Numbered from the stretch's first letter, positions 1 to 10,458 are shown. The stretch: DNA of 64,000 nt from Phocaeicola sartorii JCM 17136 = DSM 21941 (GCF_000614185.1 NZ_BAKM01000002.1:124001-188000); one strand, 5' to 3'. The notes: generated by a model from the letters alone, not told the origin. Program-made: numbers and translations.

Positions 1-897
1 TGAAGAATAGTCTCCCACTATGTGTTGAAGTTGTGAGAATTGTTGAGTATGGGGATCAAACAGGTTGATACCGCTTCCGTCTGTTGCCAACCATAGCTTG
101 CCGTTGTGTTCTGTTATATCTAAAATATAATTGTTGTTTAATCCGGAATTTGTCTGAGTATAGTGTTTTTGGATTTTTCCAGTTGAGTCATAGCAATAAA
201 GTCCAGATCCGTAAAAGGATGTGTAGATATGCTGGTCAAGGGTTGTATATAACGATGTCAGCAGGTTGGAGCTGCTTGGAATAAAAAGACTGAATTGTTG
301 GGTTTGACGGTTATATAAGTAGATTCCTTTTTTTCGGGTACCTACTAAAATATTGCTTTTATCGAGATAGACCATTTTTTGAATTCTATAATCTACCGCG
401 TTGATGTTTTCTTTCCCTTTTTGTTTAAGGTGAATGGTCTTTGCCTTTCTGCTGTGATAATCGTAGCAGTAAATGGTATTTTCACTGCCAAACCATATTC
501 CGCCTTCTATTTTGATAGAAGAATAGATAGCTTGGGGGATGGCGGTTGTGAATCGGTCTTGTTCGTCATCATAGAGGGCTAACCCTTTTGGAGTTGCTAT
601 CCAAAGGTTTCCTAATGAATCTTCGGTCAGATGATTGATATAATTGCTAGGCAGAGAATGGGGATCGTCCGAATAATGCTGGTAGGTTTTTATTCCTTCT
701 TGAGTATAACTGTTCAATCCATTTTGAGTTCCTATCCATAAAGTACCTTTATGGTCTAACAGAATGGATTGGGCGGTAGATTGAGAAAGTCCTTGCTCTA
801 TGGAGAGCTGGGTGAATGAATAATGGACATTGTGTTCGGAGGAGAACAGTTTTGTTTCTGTCCATAAGCATAAAATGATAATTAAGGTCCGATACAT
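1..897 (-). CDS. Hybrid two-component system sensor, N-terminal propeller part (partial)
   Basis: The reading frame is open from the ATG at 897 to the window edge (299 codons, no stop), so the 3' part lies outside. After a short hydrophobic N-terminus (RTLIIILCLW) it carries repeated two-component-regulator propeller blades: LWIGTQNGLNSY, LWIATPKGLALYD, IWFGSENTIYCYD, ILVGTRKKGIYLYN and LWLATDGSGINLFD. Such periplasmic propellers begin the Bacteroides hybrid sensors, which fuse sensor, kinase, receiver and AraC-type DNA-binding parts in one protein and switch on adjacent polysaccharide loci when an oligosaccharide binds. It is transcribed divergently from the GH16-susC-susD operon at 1138, its probable target. 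The kinase and regulator domains are inferred from family and context; they are not in the window. Confidence 0.85.
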   Translation of the reverse strand, partial: MYRTLIIILCLWTETKLFSSEHNVHYSFTQLSIEQGLSQSTAQSILLDHKGTLWIGTQNGLNSYTQEGIKTYQHYSDDPHSLPSNYINHLTEDSLGNLWIATPKGLALYDDEQDRFTTAIPQAIYSSIKIEGGIWFGSENTIYCYDYHSRKAKTIHLKQKGKENINAVDYRIQKMVYLDKSNILVGTRKKGIYLYNRQTQQFSLFIPSSSNLLTSLYTTLDQHIYTSFYGSGLYCYDSTGKIQKHYTQTNSGLNNNYILDITEHNGKLWLATDGSGINLFDPHTQQFSQLQHIVGDYSS

Positions 898-914
898 TGT
901 AATTTTATTTTCTG

Positions 915-922
915 CAAAAATA
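915..922 (-). promoter_or_regulatory. Possible -7 box for the hybrid sensor gene
   Basis: On the minus strand this reads TATTTTTG, fitting the Bacteroides -7 consensus TAnnTTTG, 18 bp before the sensor ATG. No clear -33 TTG at the usual distance. Confidence 0.3.
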
Positions 923-1055
923 CATTTTTTTTCTTTTGATAAGAATTGGGAGGTTGTTTTTTCAGTATGAAGCAATAAGAAAATAAGATGTTTTTTATCA
1001 AAAAATTGAGAAATAGTTCCTTGTTAGACAGGATTGGACTTGATTTATACAATTT

Positions 1056-1089
1056 TTGACCTTTCCAGTTGGTAAATAGATTAAGTTTG
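1056..1089 (+). promoter_or_regulatory. Candidate promoter of the GH16-susCD operon
   Basis: TAAGTTTG at 1082-1089 fits the -7 consensus, and a TTG lies at 1056-1058. The 23 bp spacer is longer than the 19-20 bp seen at the best promoters in this window, so it may need the sensor/regulator to be active. Confidence 0.35.
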
Positions 1090-1137
1090 TGCAGTTAAAT
1101 TTTTGAAATAAGTTTTGTGAACCAAAATTAATGTAGT

Positions 1138-1914
1138 ATGAAAAATGTTATACTTTTATTATTGTCTGTATGTGGTATGTTTGCTTGTACCCATACGCCA
1201 AAGTGGGAATTAGTGTGGGAGGATAACTTTGATGGTGCGGAGCCCGATACCACAATATGGAGCCGCATACCTCGCGGCAAACCTGATTGGCAAAATACTC
1301 AGTCGTTCGATGACCGTTGTTATGAAATGCGTAACGGCCTTTTAATATTAAAGGGAATTGTGAATGATAATATGGATGTAGATACGGCGAAGTATCTGAC
1401 TGGGGGATTGTGGACAAAAGACAAGCACGCTTTTCATCGGGGACGTATTGAAGTGAAGGCCAGATTGCATGGGGCGAAAGGGGCATGGCCGGCTATATGG
1501 ACTTTGCCTTATGAAACCGATAAATATGATTGGCCTATGGGAGGGGAGGTAGATATTATGGAACGCCTGAACAATGATTCCATTGTTTATCAAACCGTGC
1601 ATTCACACTATACTTATACATTGGGAATAGAGAATAATCCGAAACATGGAAGCACTACGTCTATCAATCCTGAGGACTTTAATATATATGGGGTGGATTT
1701 CTGGCCGGACAGTTTGGTGTTTCATGTGAACGGAAAACGGCATTTCGTTTATCCTCGTATCGAAACAGAGCAAGAAGGGCAGTTCCCTTTTGATATTCCT
1801 CAATATTTACTGATTGATATGCAATTAGGAGGTACTTGGGTAGGACCTGTGGATTCTACGGATTTACCTGTGGAGATGGAAGTGGACTGGGTACGTCATT
1901 ATCAATGGAAATGA
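1138..1914 (+). CDS. GH16 family glycoside hydrolase, lipoprotein
   Basis: A 258-residue secreted glycan hydrolase, probably an endo-beta-glucanase/galactanase of clan GH-B that cuts polysaccharide outside the inner membrane. The N-terminus is a lipoprotein signal (hydrophobic stretch, then FAC with the lipidated Cys at 17). The GH16 signature EVDIME is at residues 137-142; by family knowledge its first Glu is the nucleophile, the last Glu the acid/base and the Asp assists. Upstream GRIEVKARL and AWPAIWTLP are typical GH16 core strands. Length suits one catalytic domain with no binding module. It is first in an operon with susC and susD, so its products are likely taken up by that pair. The exact substrate (laminarin/mixed-linkage glucan versus algal galactan) cannot be decided by eye. 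Confidence 0.9.
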   Translation: MKNVILLLLSVCGMFACTHTPKWELVWEDNFDGAEPDTTIWSRIPRGKPDWQNTQSFDDRCYEMRNGLLILKGIVNDNMDVDTAKYLTGGLWTKDKHAFHRGRIEVKARLHGAKGAWPAIWTLPYETDKYDWPMGGEVDIMERLNNDSIVYQTVHSHYTYTLGIENNPKHGSTTSINPEDFNIYGVDFWPDSLVFHVNGKRHFVYPRIETEQEGQFPFDIPQYLLIDMQLGGTWVGPVDSTDLPVEMEVDWVRHYQWK

Positions 1915-1986
1915 AGTAATTCTGGTATTTGTAATTATGATGATATTAGTGATAAATAACCTATTAACTCAATTAAATTTGAAATT

Positions 1987-4900
1987 ATGAAAAGACAAAG
2001 GCAAAAATTATTTCGCGTGTTTTTAGCGGGCGTCCTGATGCTGTTTTCTTTTATGGCATATGCACAGGAGCGTACGGTGACAGGTAGGGTGTATGATTCA
2101 TCCGGTGAATCTATTATAGGAGCCAGTGTAGTGGTGCAGGGTACTATGCAGGGAGTGGTAACAGATATGGACGGTGCTTTTCAGTTGAAGGTGCAACCTT
2201 CCCAGTCTTTGGTGATTAGCTTTTTGGGATACAAAGATGTGATCCTGCCGGTAGGAAATAAAAATGATTTTAAAATTATTTTGGAAGAAGACTCTAAAAA
2301 GCTGGACGAGGTAGTGGTGGTAGGATACGCTACTCAGAAGAAAGTGAATTTAACAGGATCTGTCGCTTCCGTATCGGCAAAAGATATTCAGGATATTCCG
2401 GTGGCCAATACAACTACTTTGTTGCAGGGGCGACTGCCGGGGTTGGTACTGACTCAAAACGGTGCGCAAGCCGGTAATGATAACCCGGAAATCAGAATCC
2501 GTGGTATTGGTACCTTTGGTAATAATAATCCGATGGTGTTGATTGACGGGGTGGAAGGTAGTATTTCACAAATAGCAGAGATACCTTCTGCCGATATTGA
2601 GAGCATTTCTGTACTGAAAGATGCGGCATCGGCAGCTATTTACGGTGTACGTGCTGCCAATGGCGTTATTTTGATCACTACCAAGCGGGGACAAGCATCA
2701 AGCAAGGTGAAGGTTTCGTACTCAGGTAGTTATACTTTGCAGACACCTGGTATTGTTCCCGACTATGTGGATAGTTATAATTGGGCTTTGATGAAGAATG
2801 AAGTGAATTCCGGAACGTTCTCACCGGAAGCTTTGCAAAAGTTGAAAGACGGATCCGATCCGGATCATTATGCAAATACCAATTGGCTGGACGCAGTATT
2901 GCGCAATGCTAGTATGCATCAGCATCATCTGTCTGTATCAGGAGGTAATGAGAATACCCATTTTATGACTTCGGTGGCCTATTCCAATCAGGATGGTATC
3001 ATGATGAAGACAGGAGTGGAACGTTTTTCATTCCGTTCGAATATTGATACTCGTTACAAACGTTTTACTTTTGGATTGAACTTATCCGGTAATAAGAATA
3101 ATGTGACCGCACCTGCTGTAGCACCTTCCGGTGAAGGCGGAATCATGCGTTATGTATCTTGGTTCACTCGTCCTACTGTGCCGGTGATGTATTCTAACGG
3201 GCATTACGGTTATGTAGATGGTTCGTCATTGAGTGCCGAACTGATGAAGAATCCCGTAGAGTCAATGTCTTTAGGGCATCGCAGCAACGAGTATTGGCGT
3301 TTTAACGGTAAGGCGTTTGCCGGCATTGATTTGTGGGACGGATTGAAGTTCCAGACCAGTTTTGCTTATGCTTTTGATTTGAATGCAACGAAATCTTACT
3401 CTCCCAAATCTCCAGCCCGTTATGATGCAGAAGGAAATATTAGAAAAGCAGCGGGAGAAACGAATAAGGAGGAGGATTATTGGTACCGCAATGCGACATG
3501 GACAAATGAGAACTTGTTGACTTATAACAAGCAATTTGACAAGCATAATGTTAGTGTGCTGCTGGGACACTCTGTCATTGGTTCGCGCTTTTATAGAACA
3601 ACTGCTTCCATACAAGGGTTTCCTACAGAAAATATTTATGAGCTTGATGGAGGAACAATTAATCCGGGGGCAAAAGGCAATTCGGAAGAATATAAACTCC
3701 AGTCATTTTTTGGCCGTGTGAATTATAGTTACGACGACCGTTATTTGTTTGAGTTCAATGTTCGCCACGATGGCTCGTCACGTATGCCTAAAGCCAACCG
3801 TTACGCTACATTCCCTTCCGTATCAGGAGGATGGGTGTTCTCGAATGAAGAGTTTATGAAAGACTATAAAAACTTCTCCCTTGGAAAGTTACGTCTGTCA
3901 TGGGGTAAGCTGGGTAATCAGGAAATCGGTAATTATGCTTATGCGGCTACTTTGGGTGCAAGCGGAAATTATTTCTTCGACCAGAATGGAGACAAACAGG
4001 CCGGTATGGTACAGACTTCTGTCCCGAATGAAAACATCAAATGGGAAACGACTCGTTCTATCAATGTGGCCCTTGACCTTGGATTTTTTAATAATAGAAT
4101 ACAGACTACTTTTGAATGGTTTGATAAGAAAACTTCTGATATCTTGATGCAGTTAGCTATGCCGGGCATATTCTTGGGCTCTCTTAATGCTCCTTATCAG
4201 AATGTGGGTGCTGTCCGCAACCGTGGTTGGGAGTGGAATGTGAATTACTCGGATAGTAAAGGCGACTGGGCTTGGAATGCAGGGTTCAACCTGTCACACG
4301 TGAAGAATGAAATTCTGGAGATGGGCGGTCTGGAAGAAACAATAAGCGGGCAAACAATCAATCGTATTGGTAATCCTATCGGCGCTTATTTTGGATATAA
4401 AGCAATTGGTATTTACCGTACAGAGGCTGATCTACAGCGTACTAATTCAAAAGGGGAAGTCATTAAACAAAATGGTGTGGCTCCCAAATTGGGCGATATC
4501 ATGTATGCTGATTTAAATGATGACGGAAACATAACTGCAGATGACCGTGACATTATAGGTAATCCTTTTCCTAAATACTCTTATAGTTTCAACTTGGGGG
4601 CTTCTTGGAAGAACTTTGACTTGTCTACTTTTTGGCAGGGAGTAGGAGGTATTTACCGTTACAGTTGGGAGACTTCTACCGATATCCGTGGTAACTTAAC
4701 CGAACGCTGGCTGGATCGTTATTCTGCCGACAATGTAAATGCTTCCATGCCGGCATTAGGCAATACGATGAATGATTCCTATTCCTCATTCTGGTTGGAG
4801 AATTCCAGTTACTTGCGCTTAAAGAACTTGGAGTTCGGCTATACATTCCGTCAGCCGGGGCTTGCCAAAGTGGGTGTTTCCAGTATCCGTGTCTATTTTG

Positions 4901-5028
4901 CCGGAAGTAATCTTTTGACATTTACGTCTTTGAAAAACTGGGATCCGGAAAAAACATCAGGTGATGCCAGAAACGACGTACATCCCAACATGCGCACTTA
5001 TTCATTTGGGTTAAATATTCAATTCTAA
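1987..5028 (+). CDS. SusC-like TonB-dependent outer membrane transporter
   Basis: A 1013-residue outer membrane barrel that imports oligosaccharides using TonB energy. Order of parts: signal peptide ending near residue 26 (AYAQ), a carboxypeptidase-regulatory-like beta domain (about 28-110, starting TVTGRVYDSSGE), a plug domain (about 115-235, with IRIRGIG and PMVLIDGVEGS), then the beta-barrel ending in an aromatic C-terminal strand (FGLNIQF), as expected for BAM insertion. No STN or anti-sigma-interaction domain, so control is likely through the divergent hybrid sensor. The partner SusD follows after 21 bp. GH16 is 72 bp upstream. Intact here, unlike many neighbours in the window. Confidence 0.96.
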   Translation: MKRQRQKLFRVFLAGVLMLFSFMAYAQERTVTGRVYDSSGESIIGASVVVQGTMQGVVTDMDGAFQLKVQPSQSLVISFLGYKDVILPVGNKNDFKIILEEDSKKLDEVVVVGYATQKKVNLTGSVASVSAKDIQDIPVANTTTLLQGRLPGLVLTQNGAQAGNDNPEIRIRGIGTFGNNNPMVLIDGVEGSISQIAEIPSADIESISVLKDAASAAIYGVRAANGVILITTKRGQASSKVKVSYSGSYTLQTPGIVPDYVDSYNWALMKNEVNSGTFSPEALQKLKDGSDPDHYANTNWLDAVLRNASMHQHHLSVSGGNENTHFMTSVAYSNQDGIMMKTGVERFSFRSNIDTRYKRFTFGLNLSGNKNNVTAPAVAPSGEGGIMRYVSWFTRPTVPVMYSNGHYGYVDGSSLSAELMKNPVESMSLGHRSNEYWRFNGKAFAGIDLWDGLKFQTSFAYAFDLNATKSYSPKSPARYDAEGNIRKAAGETNKEEDYWYRNATWTNENLLTYNKQFDKHNVSVLLGHSVIGSRFYRTTASIQGFPTENIYELDGGTINPGAKGNSEEYKLQSFFGRVNYSYDDRYLFEFNVRHDGSSRMPKANRYATFPSVSGGWVFSNEEFMKDYKNFSLGKLRLSWGKLGNQEIGNYAYAATLGASGNYFFDQNGDKQAGMVQTSVPNENIKWETTRSINVALDLGFFNNRIQTTFEWFDKKTSDILMQLAMPGIFLGSLNAPYQNVGAVRNRGWEWNVNYSDSKGDWAWNAGFNLSHVKNEILEMGGLEETISGQTINRIGNPIGAYFGYKAIGIYRTEADLQRTNSKGEVIKQNGVAPKLGDIMYADLNDDGNITADDRDIIGNPFPKYSYSFNLGASWKNFDLSTFWQGVGGIYRYSWETSTDIRGNLTERWLDRYSADNVNASMPALGNTMNDSYSSFWLENSSYLRLKNLEFGYTFRQPGLAKVGVSSIRVYFAGSNLLTFTSLKNWDPEKTSGDARNDVHPNMRTYSFGLNIQF

Positions 5029-5049
5029 ATTATAAGGAGGATATACATT

Positions 5050-6669
5050 ATGGTAAAGAATACAAAAAATATATGCAGAGTTTTATTTTTTTCTGGAATG
5101 TTATTGGTTACCAGTGCATGCTCAGATAGTTTTTTGCAGACGGATTCTCCGAATCAGCCTTCTCAGACCACTTATTGGCAGACCGAATCGGATGCATTGA
5201 TGGCTTTGACAGCCTGTTATGATGCCATGCAGAGCCAGAATTTATATGACGACAACATTGATGGCTGGAAGTTTGGATTTTTGGGACGTGAAACCAGTAC
5301 GGACAATGGAGACCACACATGGGGTGACTGGATGCTGGGAAGTTCTATTTCGAAATGTGCGTCTTCTACTACTGATGAATGTTTCTCTATGTATTGGAAT
5401 GCCAATTATGAGGTAATTAAGCGTTGCAACATGTTGGTGGAGAATGTGGAGCGTATTCCGATGGAGGCAGAAAAGATAGATGCATACAAGGCGGAAGCCA
5501 TAGCACTGCGGGCTTTGATGTATTGTAATCTGACTTCCGTGTTCCGCGATGTTCCCTATTTGACGAGACCTTTAACCTTGGCCGAAGCACAGGCTCCTAA
5601 AACGGAACGTAGTGAGATTGTTTCGTCTTTGTTGGAGGATCTGAAGACTTGGATTCCTAAAATACCGGTTATAGGGAAGGCTCAAAAGGGACGTATGTCC
5701 CAAGAGGCGGGTTATGCCATTATGGGACGAATCGCTCTTTTTAATCAACGTTGGGACGAGGCGATAGCTGCTTATAAAAATGTAATAGGAAAAGTACAGC
5801 TGTTTAAGTCGGGCGATGGAACTGATTATGCTGCCAATTATGCTGATTTGTTTAAAGAGCAAAATGAAACGGCTGAGGAAGTGTTACTGAGTGTTCATTT
5901 TAAAGGTCCGGGATTGGGTGAAGGAAGCTGCTTTGGGGTTTGTTGGTCTGCTCCGATGAATGCTATTGAAGGTTCTATGAACTTGTGTGATGATTTTTAC
6001 TGTATAGATGGGCTGCCTATCGACAAATCACCTTTATTTAAGGGAAATCTTGCTCAAGGAGCTCACACGAAGGCTAATCCGGATATGGGACGTTATGAGA
6101 ATCGTGATCCTCGTATGAAAGGCACATTGATGTTGCCGGGCATGGAATGGAACGGAAAGTTGTATACTAATAATTTGCCGGCAAGTTCTACCTGTTGTAT
6201 TCGTAAATGGTACACTCCGGAAGATACGGCCAATGAATATGACGGTAGTCTTGATTTCTATGTAATCCGTTATGCAGAAGTGCTTTTGTCACTTGCTGAA
6301 GCTATGATTGAGAAAGGTGGCTATCCACAGGCGGAAGTGACAGGACCTATCAATGAAGTTCGTGCTCGCGTCGGTATGCCGGCGGTAGAAGCAGTGGAAG
6401 GAACTAATTTGAATAAAGAAGAATTGCGCGCTATTGTGCGTCACGAACGCCGTGTGGAACTGGCTTTTGAAGATTTACGCTTTGCTGATCTTTACCGTTG
6501 GGGCGAGTTTGAAAGTGCTCAAAAACGTATGCAGAAAGATCAGTCGTTCTATGGCTTCGGAGTAGTTCCGCGAGGCAACCTTCGTGGTGCGCAAGATCTG
6601 GTCTGGCCTATTCCGCAAGGTGAAATAGACACGAATCCGATGTTGGAGCAACATAGTGAATGGAAGTAA
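5050..6669 (+). CDS. SusD-like surface glycan-binding lipoprotein (RagB/SusD)
   Basis: A 539-residue lipoprotein that caps the SusC barrel and captures oligosaccharide at the cell surface. Signal peptide with lipobox TSAC (Cys 24), followed by the typical SusD start SDSFLQTDSPNQPS; TPR-like helices in the middle and the conserved C-terminal LRAIVRHERRVELAFEDLR block near residues 460-480, which marks the SusD_RagB family. Translation start is supported by a strong AAGGAGG about 8 bp upstream, unusual in this genome. Last gene of the GH16-susC-susD unit. Confidence 0.95.
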   Translation: MVKNTKNICRVLFFSGMLLVTSACSDSFLQTDSPNQPSQTTYWQTESDALMALTACYDAMQSQNLYDDNIDGWKFGFLGRETSTDNGDHTWGDWMLGSSISKCASSTTDECFSMYWNANYEVIKRCNMLVENVERIPMEAEKIDAYKAEAIALRALMYCNLTSVFRDVPYLTRPLTLAEAQAPKTERSEIVSSLLEDLKTWIPKIPVIGKAQKGRMSQEAGYAIMGRIALFNQRWDEAIAAYKNVIGKVQLFKSGDGTDYAANYADLFKEQNETAEEVLLSVHFKGPGLGEGSCFGVCWSAPMNAIEGSMNLCDDFYCIDGLPIDKSPLFKGNLAQGAHTKANPDMGRYENRDPRMKGTLMLPGMEWNGKLYTNNLPASSTCCIRKWYTPEDTANEYDGSLDFYVIRYAEVLLSLAEAMIEKGGYPQAEVTGPINEVRARVGMPAVEAVEGTNLNKEELRAIVRHERRVELAFEDLRFADLYRWGEFESAQKRMQKDQSFYGFGVVPRGNLRGAQDLVWPIPQGEIDTNPMLEQHSEWK

Positions 6670-6737
6670 GAATGGTTGATTTGTTATTTTCAATATAACT
6701 GTGATGAGGTAAGAGATTGTAAAAAGGTATTTTCTTG

Positions 6738-6777
6738 AAGGGCAAGTATGTGGCTGATAAGGCTGCAACTTGTCCTT
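6738..6777 (+). terminator. Candidate terminator after susD
   Basis: Arms AAGGGCAAGT (6738-6747) and ACTTGTCCTT (6768-6777) pair with one mismatch, followed by a T-rich but interrupted stretch. Confidence 0.35.
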
Positions 6778-6873
6778 TGTCGTTTGTATGCTGTTATATA
6801 TGTTTTATTTCATAATGTGGCATATTTTGTTAAATTACGAAGTGGTGTTATTTCTCTTTTCATCTCTTTGTTT

Positions 6874-6881
6874 TATCTTTG
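6874..6881 (+). promoter_or_regulatory. -7 box for the DUF4923-like gene
   Basis: TATCTTTG, 33 bp before the ATG at 6914; only a T-rich -33 region, so a weaker promoter candidate. Confidence 0.4.
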
Positions 6882-6913
6882 TCACTGAATATTATAAGTA
6901 ATAACATAAGTAT

Positions 6914-7510
6914 ATGAAGAAAAAGAATGTTTTTAAATGGTGGGGAGTCGTTTTGTTGTTGTGTATGTGTTCTGTCCATGTTGAGGCGCAGGATTTGAAG
7001 TCTATACTGACAGGAGTGGCAAAGGCGGTAATTGGTGACAAGGCTACTACGGCTCGTTCTATTGTGGGTACGTGGTCTTATCAGGCTCCCGAATGTCAGT
7101 TCGCGAGTGATAAGTTGCTGGCAAAGGCTGGTGGAGAGGTGGCAGCCAAGGAAGTGGAAGAAAAACTACAGACTGTATATGATAAGACAGGTTTGACTGG
7201 CATTAAGTACACTTTCAAGGAGGATGGCACTTATTCATATATATTAAAAAAACGTACGGTAAATGGCACTTACGTTTTTGATGATGAAGCTAAGACGATT
7301 ACTATGAAAAGCAAGTTGGGCATACAGACGGTAGCTTATGTGACAGTGACAGGCAACAGTATGAGTCTTGTATTCAATGCCGATAAGTTGATGTCCATTC
7401 TAAAGGTGATTACAGGAGCGGCTTCCAAAGTAAATTCCACGGCTGCCACTCTCAACAGTGTGGCTGAAGCTTATGACGGGCTAATGTTAGGATTTGAATT
7501 GAAAAAGTGA
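6914..7510 (+). CDS. DUF4923-like secreted lipocalin-type protein
   Basis: A 198-residue exported protein of unknown function. Signal peptide with cleavage near residue 25 (VEAQ). The body has the pattern of DUF4923/lipocalin-like Bacteroides proteins: SIVGTWSYQAPECQF, then beta strands such as IKYTFKEDGTYSY and GTYVFDDEAKTITM, a motif series seen in small single-domain barrels. Alone with its own promoter candidate; convergent with the rhomboid gene downstream. The family name is from recognition; no enzymatic motif is visible. Confidence 0.75.
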   Translation: MKKKNVFKWWGVVLLLCMCSVHVEAQDLKSILTGVAKAVIGDKATTARSIVGTWSYQAPECQFASDKLLAKAGGEVAAKEVEEKLQTVYDKTGLTGIKYTFKEDGTYSYILKKRTVNGTYVFDDEAKTITMKSKLGIQTVAYVTVTGNSMSLVFNADKLMSILKVITGAASKVNSTAATLNSVAEAYDGLMLGFELKK

Positions 7511-7655
7511 ATGTCTTTTTATTAAAGACAGGGGAGCAGGTGTTTTATAGATTGATTAACAAGTCATGATTGAAACTGATGCTTAAAGATAAAGAAGGTG
7601 TGTCGTCAGCCAGCCCTTCCGGTCTTTTGAACTCCATGGTGGCGGAAAGATTGAT

Positions 7656-8324
7656 TTAGTAATTCTTTTTTTCTTGGTCCGGATTCGTAATAACTTCTTC
7701 GTCTTCCGGATGACTCCTGTTGTCTTCCTCTTCCTCGTCAATGAAAAGTTCCGGTTGTTGGGGGCCTTTGTGTCTGAACAATATGGCTGCGGCTATTCCG
7801 GCCGCAGTGCCCCCTAAGTGTCCCTCCCAAGAAGTGGTGGAGGAGGCGAATTGCGGGAACATGTTCCATACCAGACTGCCATATAGAAAGGTGACAAGCA
7901 ACGACAGGGCTACTAAAGGGACATGTTTGCGGAGAATACCACTGAAGAACAGAAAAAAGGCGAGTGAATAAATTATACTGCTGGCACCTATATGCCATCC
8001 CGGCTTGCCTATTATAAATGTAAGTATTCCACTGACTATCCAGATGAAAAAAAGTATACCAATGCCCAAATCACGATAAAAGTAGAGCAGACACCATAAT
8101 AAAAAAAGAAGAGGAAGAGTGTTCGCAAATAAATGTCCCCAATCGGCGTGTATCAACGGAGAAGTGAAAATCCCCATTATTCCTTTGGTTTCTCTAGGAT
8201 ATATGCCCCAGGTGATAAAATCCCAATTCATGACACTTTCCATAGTACGCAGGGTGTACAGAATGAAAAGAAGTAATAACGGAAGAGCAAAAGCCAATAG
8301 AATTTTTTGAATTTCAAGTTTCAT
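7656..8324 (-). CDS. Rhomboid family intramembrane serine protease
   Basis: A polytopic inner membrane protease of 222 residues. Rhomboid marks are visible: the first-loop/TM2 motif HADWGHLFANTLP with its His and Asn, the catalytic serine in HIGASSII (GASS instead of the classical GxSG) and the catalytic His in SWEGHLGGTAAG. Six or so hydrophobic segments follow one another, and the C-terminus is a soluble acidic tail rich in Glu/Asp. I chose the ATG at 8324 (MKLEIQKIL) because the frame-extended start ten codons upstream adds a polar segment not expected before TM1. Substrate unknown. A bacterial rhomboid usually acts alone and no partner is seen next to it. Confidence 0.88.
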   Translation of the reverse strand: MKLEIQKILLAFALPLLLLFILYTLRTMESVMNWDFITWGIYPRETKGIMGIFTSPLIHADWGHLFANTLPLLFLLWCLLYFYRDLGIGILFFIWIVSGILTFIIGKPGWHIGASSIIYSLAFFLFFSGILRKHVPLVALSLLVTFLYGSLVWNMFPQFASSTTSWEGHLGGTAAGIAAAILFRHKGPQQPELFIDEEEEDNRSHPEDEEVITNPDQEKKNY

Positions 8325-8402
8325 TTTGTCATAATTATGCTGATTTCTGTGCAATACTACGGATATTTGAGCGAAAAAAGAAAAATATTTTGCTATTTAA
8401 TT

Positions 8403-8431
8403 TTGCTTTATTCATTTAATTACTAATTTTG
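8403..8431 (+). promoter_or_regulatory. Promoter of the glycogen operon
   Basis: TTG at 8403-8405 and TAATTTTG at 8424-8431, spacer 18 bp, leaving a leader of about 70 nt before the debranching enzyme ATG at 8505. Confidence 0.5.
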
Positions 8432-8504
8432 AGCGTTGCATACAAAAATAATATGTGACATAAATTGAAATGGAAATTTGATTTATAACCTTAAAATAAC
8501 AACT

Positions 8505-10444
8505 ATGAGTTACTTACGATTTGACAAGACTCTTATGACGAACCTCGGGGAATCATTGCCGAAAGAAATTCTCCGCACAAACCGTTCAGGGGCCTACCAT
8601 TGTACAACCATTGTTGACTGCAATACGAGAAAATATCATGGATTGCTCGTTATTCCGGTACCTGAGCTGGATGATGAAAACCATGTATTGTTATCGTCGT
8701 TGGATGAGACAGTGATACAACACGGAGCTGAATTCAATCTGGGGCTTCATAAGTATCAGGGCGACAACTACAGCCCCAGGGGACACAAGTATATCCGTGA
8801 ATTCGAGTGTGAGAAAGTTCCTACTACCATATATAGGGTAGGTGGTGTGGTCTTGAAGAAGGAAAAGCTTTTCGTTCATCATGAAAATAGAATTTTAATC
8901 CGTTATACTTTGCTGGAGGCACATTCAGCCACTACGTTGCGTTTGCGTCCGTTTTTGGCTTTCCGCAGCGTACGTCAGTACACTCATGAAAATGCACAAG
9001 CCAGCCGCGACTATCAGGAAGTGGATAATGGAATCAAGACATGTATGTATCCGGGCTATCCCGAATTATATATGCAATTGAACAAGAAGAATGAATTCCA
9101 CTATCAGCGGATTGGTACCGGGGTATTGAATATCCCAAAGAGCAGGAAAGAGGTTATGATTTTAATGAAGATTTGTACGTTCCGGGTTATTTTGAGGTGG
9201 ACATAAAGAAAGGCGAAAGCATCGTCTTCTCAGGAGGTGTGTCCGAGTCCACTACCCGTACATTGAAGAAAACTTTTGAAGAGGAGGTGGAAGAACGTAC
9301 TCCGCGTGATAATTTCCAGCACTGTCTGATAAATGCTGCCCATCAGTTTCTGAATAAACAGGGAAATGAATCTTATATCCTGGCAGGATATCCGTGGTTT
9401 AAATGCCGTGCCCGCGATATGTTCATTTCTTTACCGGGACTGACATTGGCGATTGATGAAGTGGCCAAGTTTGAGATGGTGATGGAAACGGCCCGTAAGG
9501 CGATCCATGACTTTATCAATGATGAGCCTGATGATGTTAAAGTGTACGAAATGGAGCATCCTGACGTCTTGCTTTGGGCGGTGTGGTGTATTCAGCAATA
9601 TGCCAAGATGGTGTCGCGTGACCAGTGCCGTGAGAAATATGGTACATTGCTGCAGGACATGATGGAGTATCTTCGCCGGGAGAATCATCCGAATCTTTTC
9701 TTGCACTCTAACGGTCTGCTTTATGCCAACGGAACAGAGAAGGCTATCACATGGATGAATTCTACCGTAAACGGACGTCCCGTGATTCCTCGTACAGGCT
9801 ATATTGTAGAAATCAATGCCTTGTGGTATAATGCATTGCGCTTTACCGGTGATTTGTTGGGCGAGGGTGGAAACAATAATTTGGCTGATGCGTTGAATGT
9901 ATTGGCCGAAAAGGCTGGAAAGTCATTTGTGGATACTTTCTTGAATGAGTATGGTTATCTATTGGATTATGTGGATGGCAATATGATGGACTGGAGCGTG
10001 CGTCCGAACATGATATTTACTGTCGCATTCGACTATTCTCCGCTTGATACTCGTCAGAAGAAAGGGGTGCTGGACATTGTGACTAAAGAACTGCTTACAC
10101 CGAAAGGACTCCGTTCGCTCAGCCCGAAGAGCGGTGGTTATAATCCGAACTATGTAGGCCCTCAGATGCAGCGTGATTATGCATATCATCAAGGTACCGC
10201 ATGGCCTTGGCTGGCAGGCTTCTATTTCGAGGCTTACCTCCGTATTTATAAGATGAGTGGTGTAGGATTTGTAGAACGTCAGCTGATAGGCTACGAAGAC
10301 GAAATGACTTCTCATTGTATTGGCTCTATACCTGAACTATTTGATGGTAACCCGCCTTTCAAAGGTCGTGGAGCTGTATCATTCGCTATGAATGTGGCAG
10401 AGATATTGCGGGTGTTATATTTATTGAGTAAATACAATTATTGA
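8505..10444 (+). CDS. Glycogen debranching enzyme, amylo-alpha-1,6-glucosidase type (frameshifted here)
   Basis: Cytosolic enzyme that removes alpha-1,6 branch stubs from glycogen. The N-terminal part (8505 to about 9113) has the GDE N-terminal beta domain (NRSGAYHCTTIVDCNTRKYHG); the C-terminal part is an alpha/alpha-toroid of GH133 type with WFKCRARDMFISLPG, YQHGTAWPW-like AYHQGTAWPWLAG and GAVSFAMNVAEILR. The frame changes by -1 near 9111-9115; one added base there links RI to WYRGIEYPKEQ and yields about 646 residues, the normal family length, so this is most likely a sequence error. Start is the ATG at 8505 (MSYLRF), not the upstream in-frame one. First gene of an operon with a glycogen synthase-like glycosyltransferase and a GH57-like protein. 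Confidence 0.9.
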
Positions 10445-10458
10445 AAGGAGGGACCTGT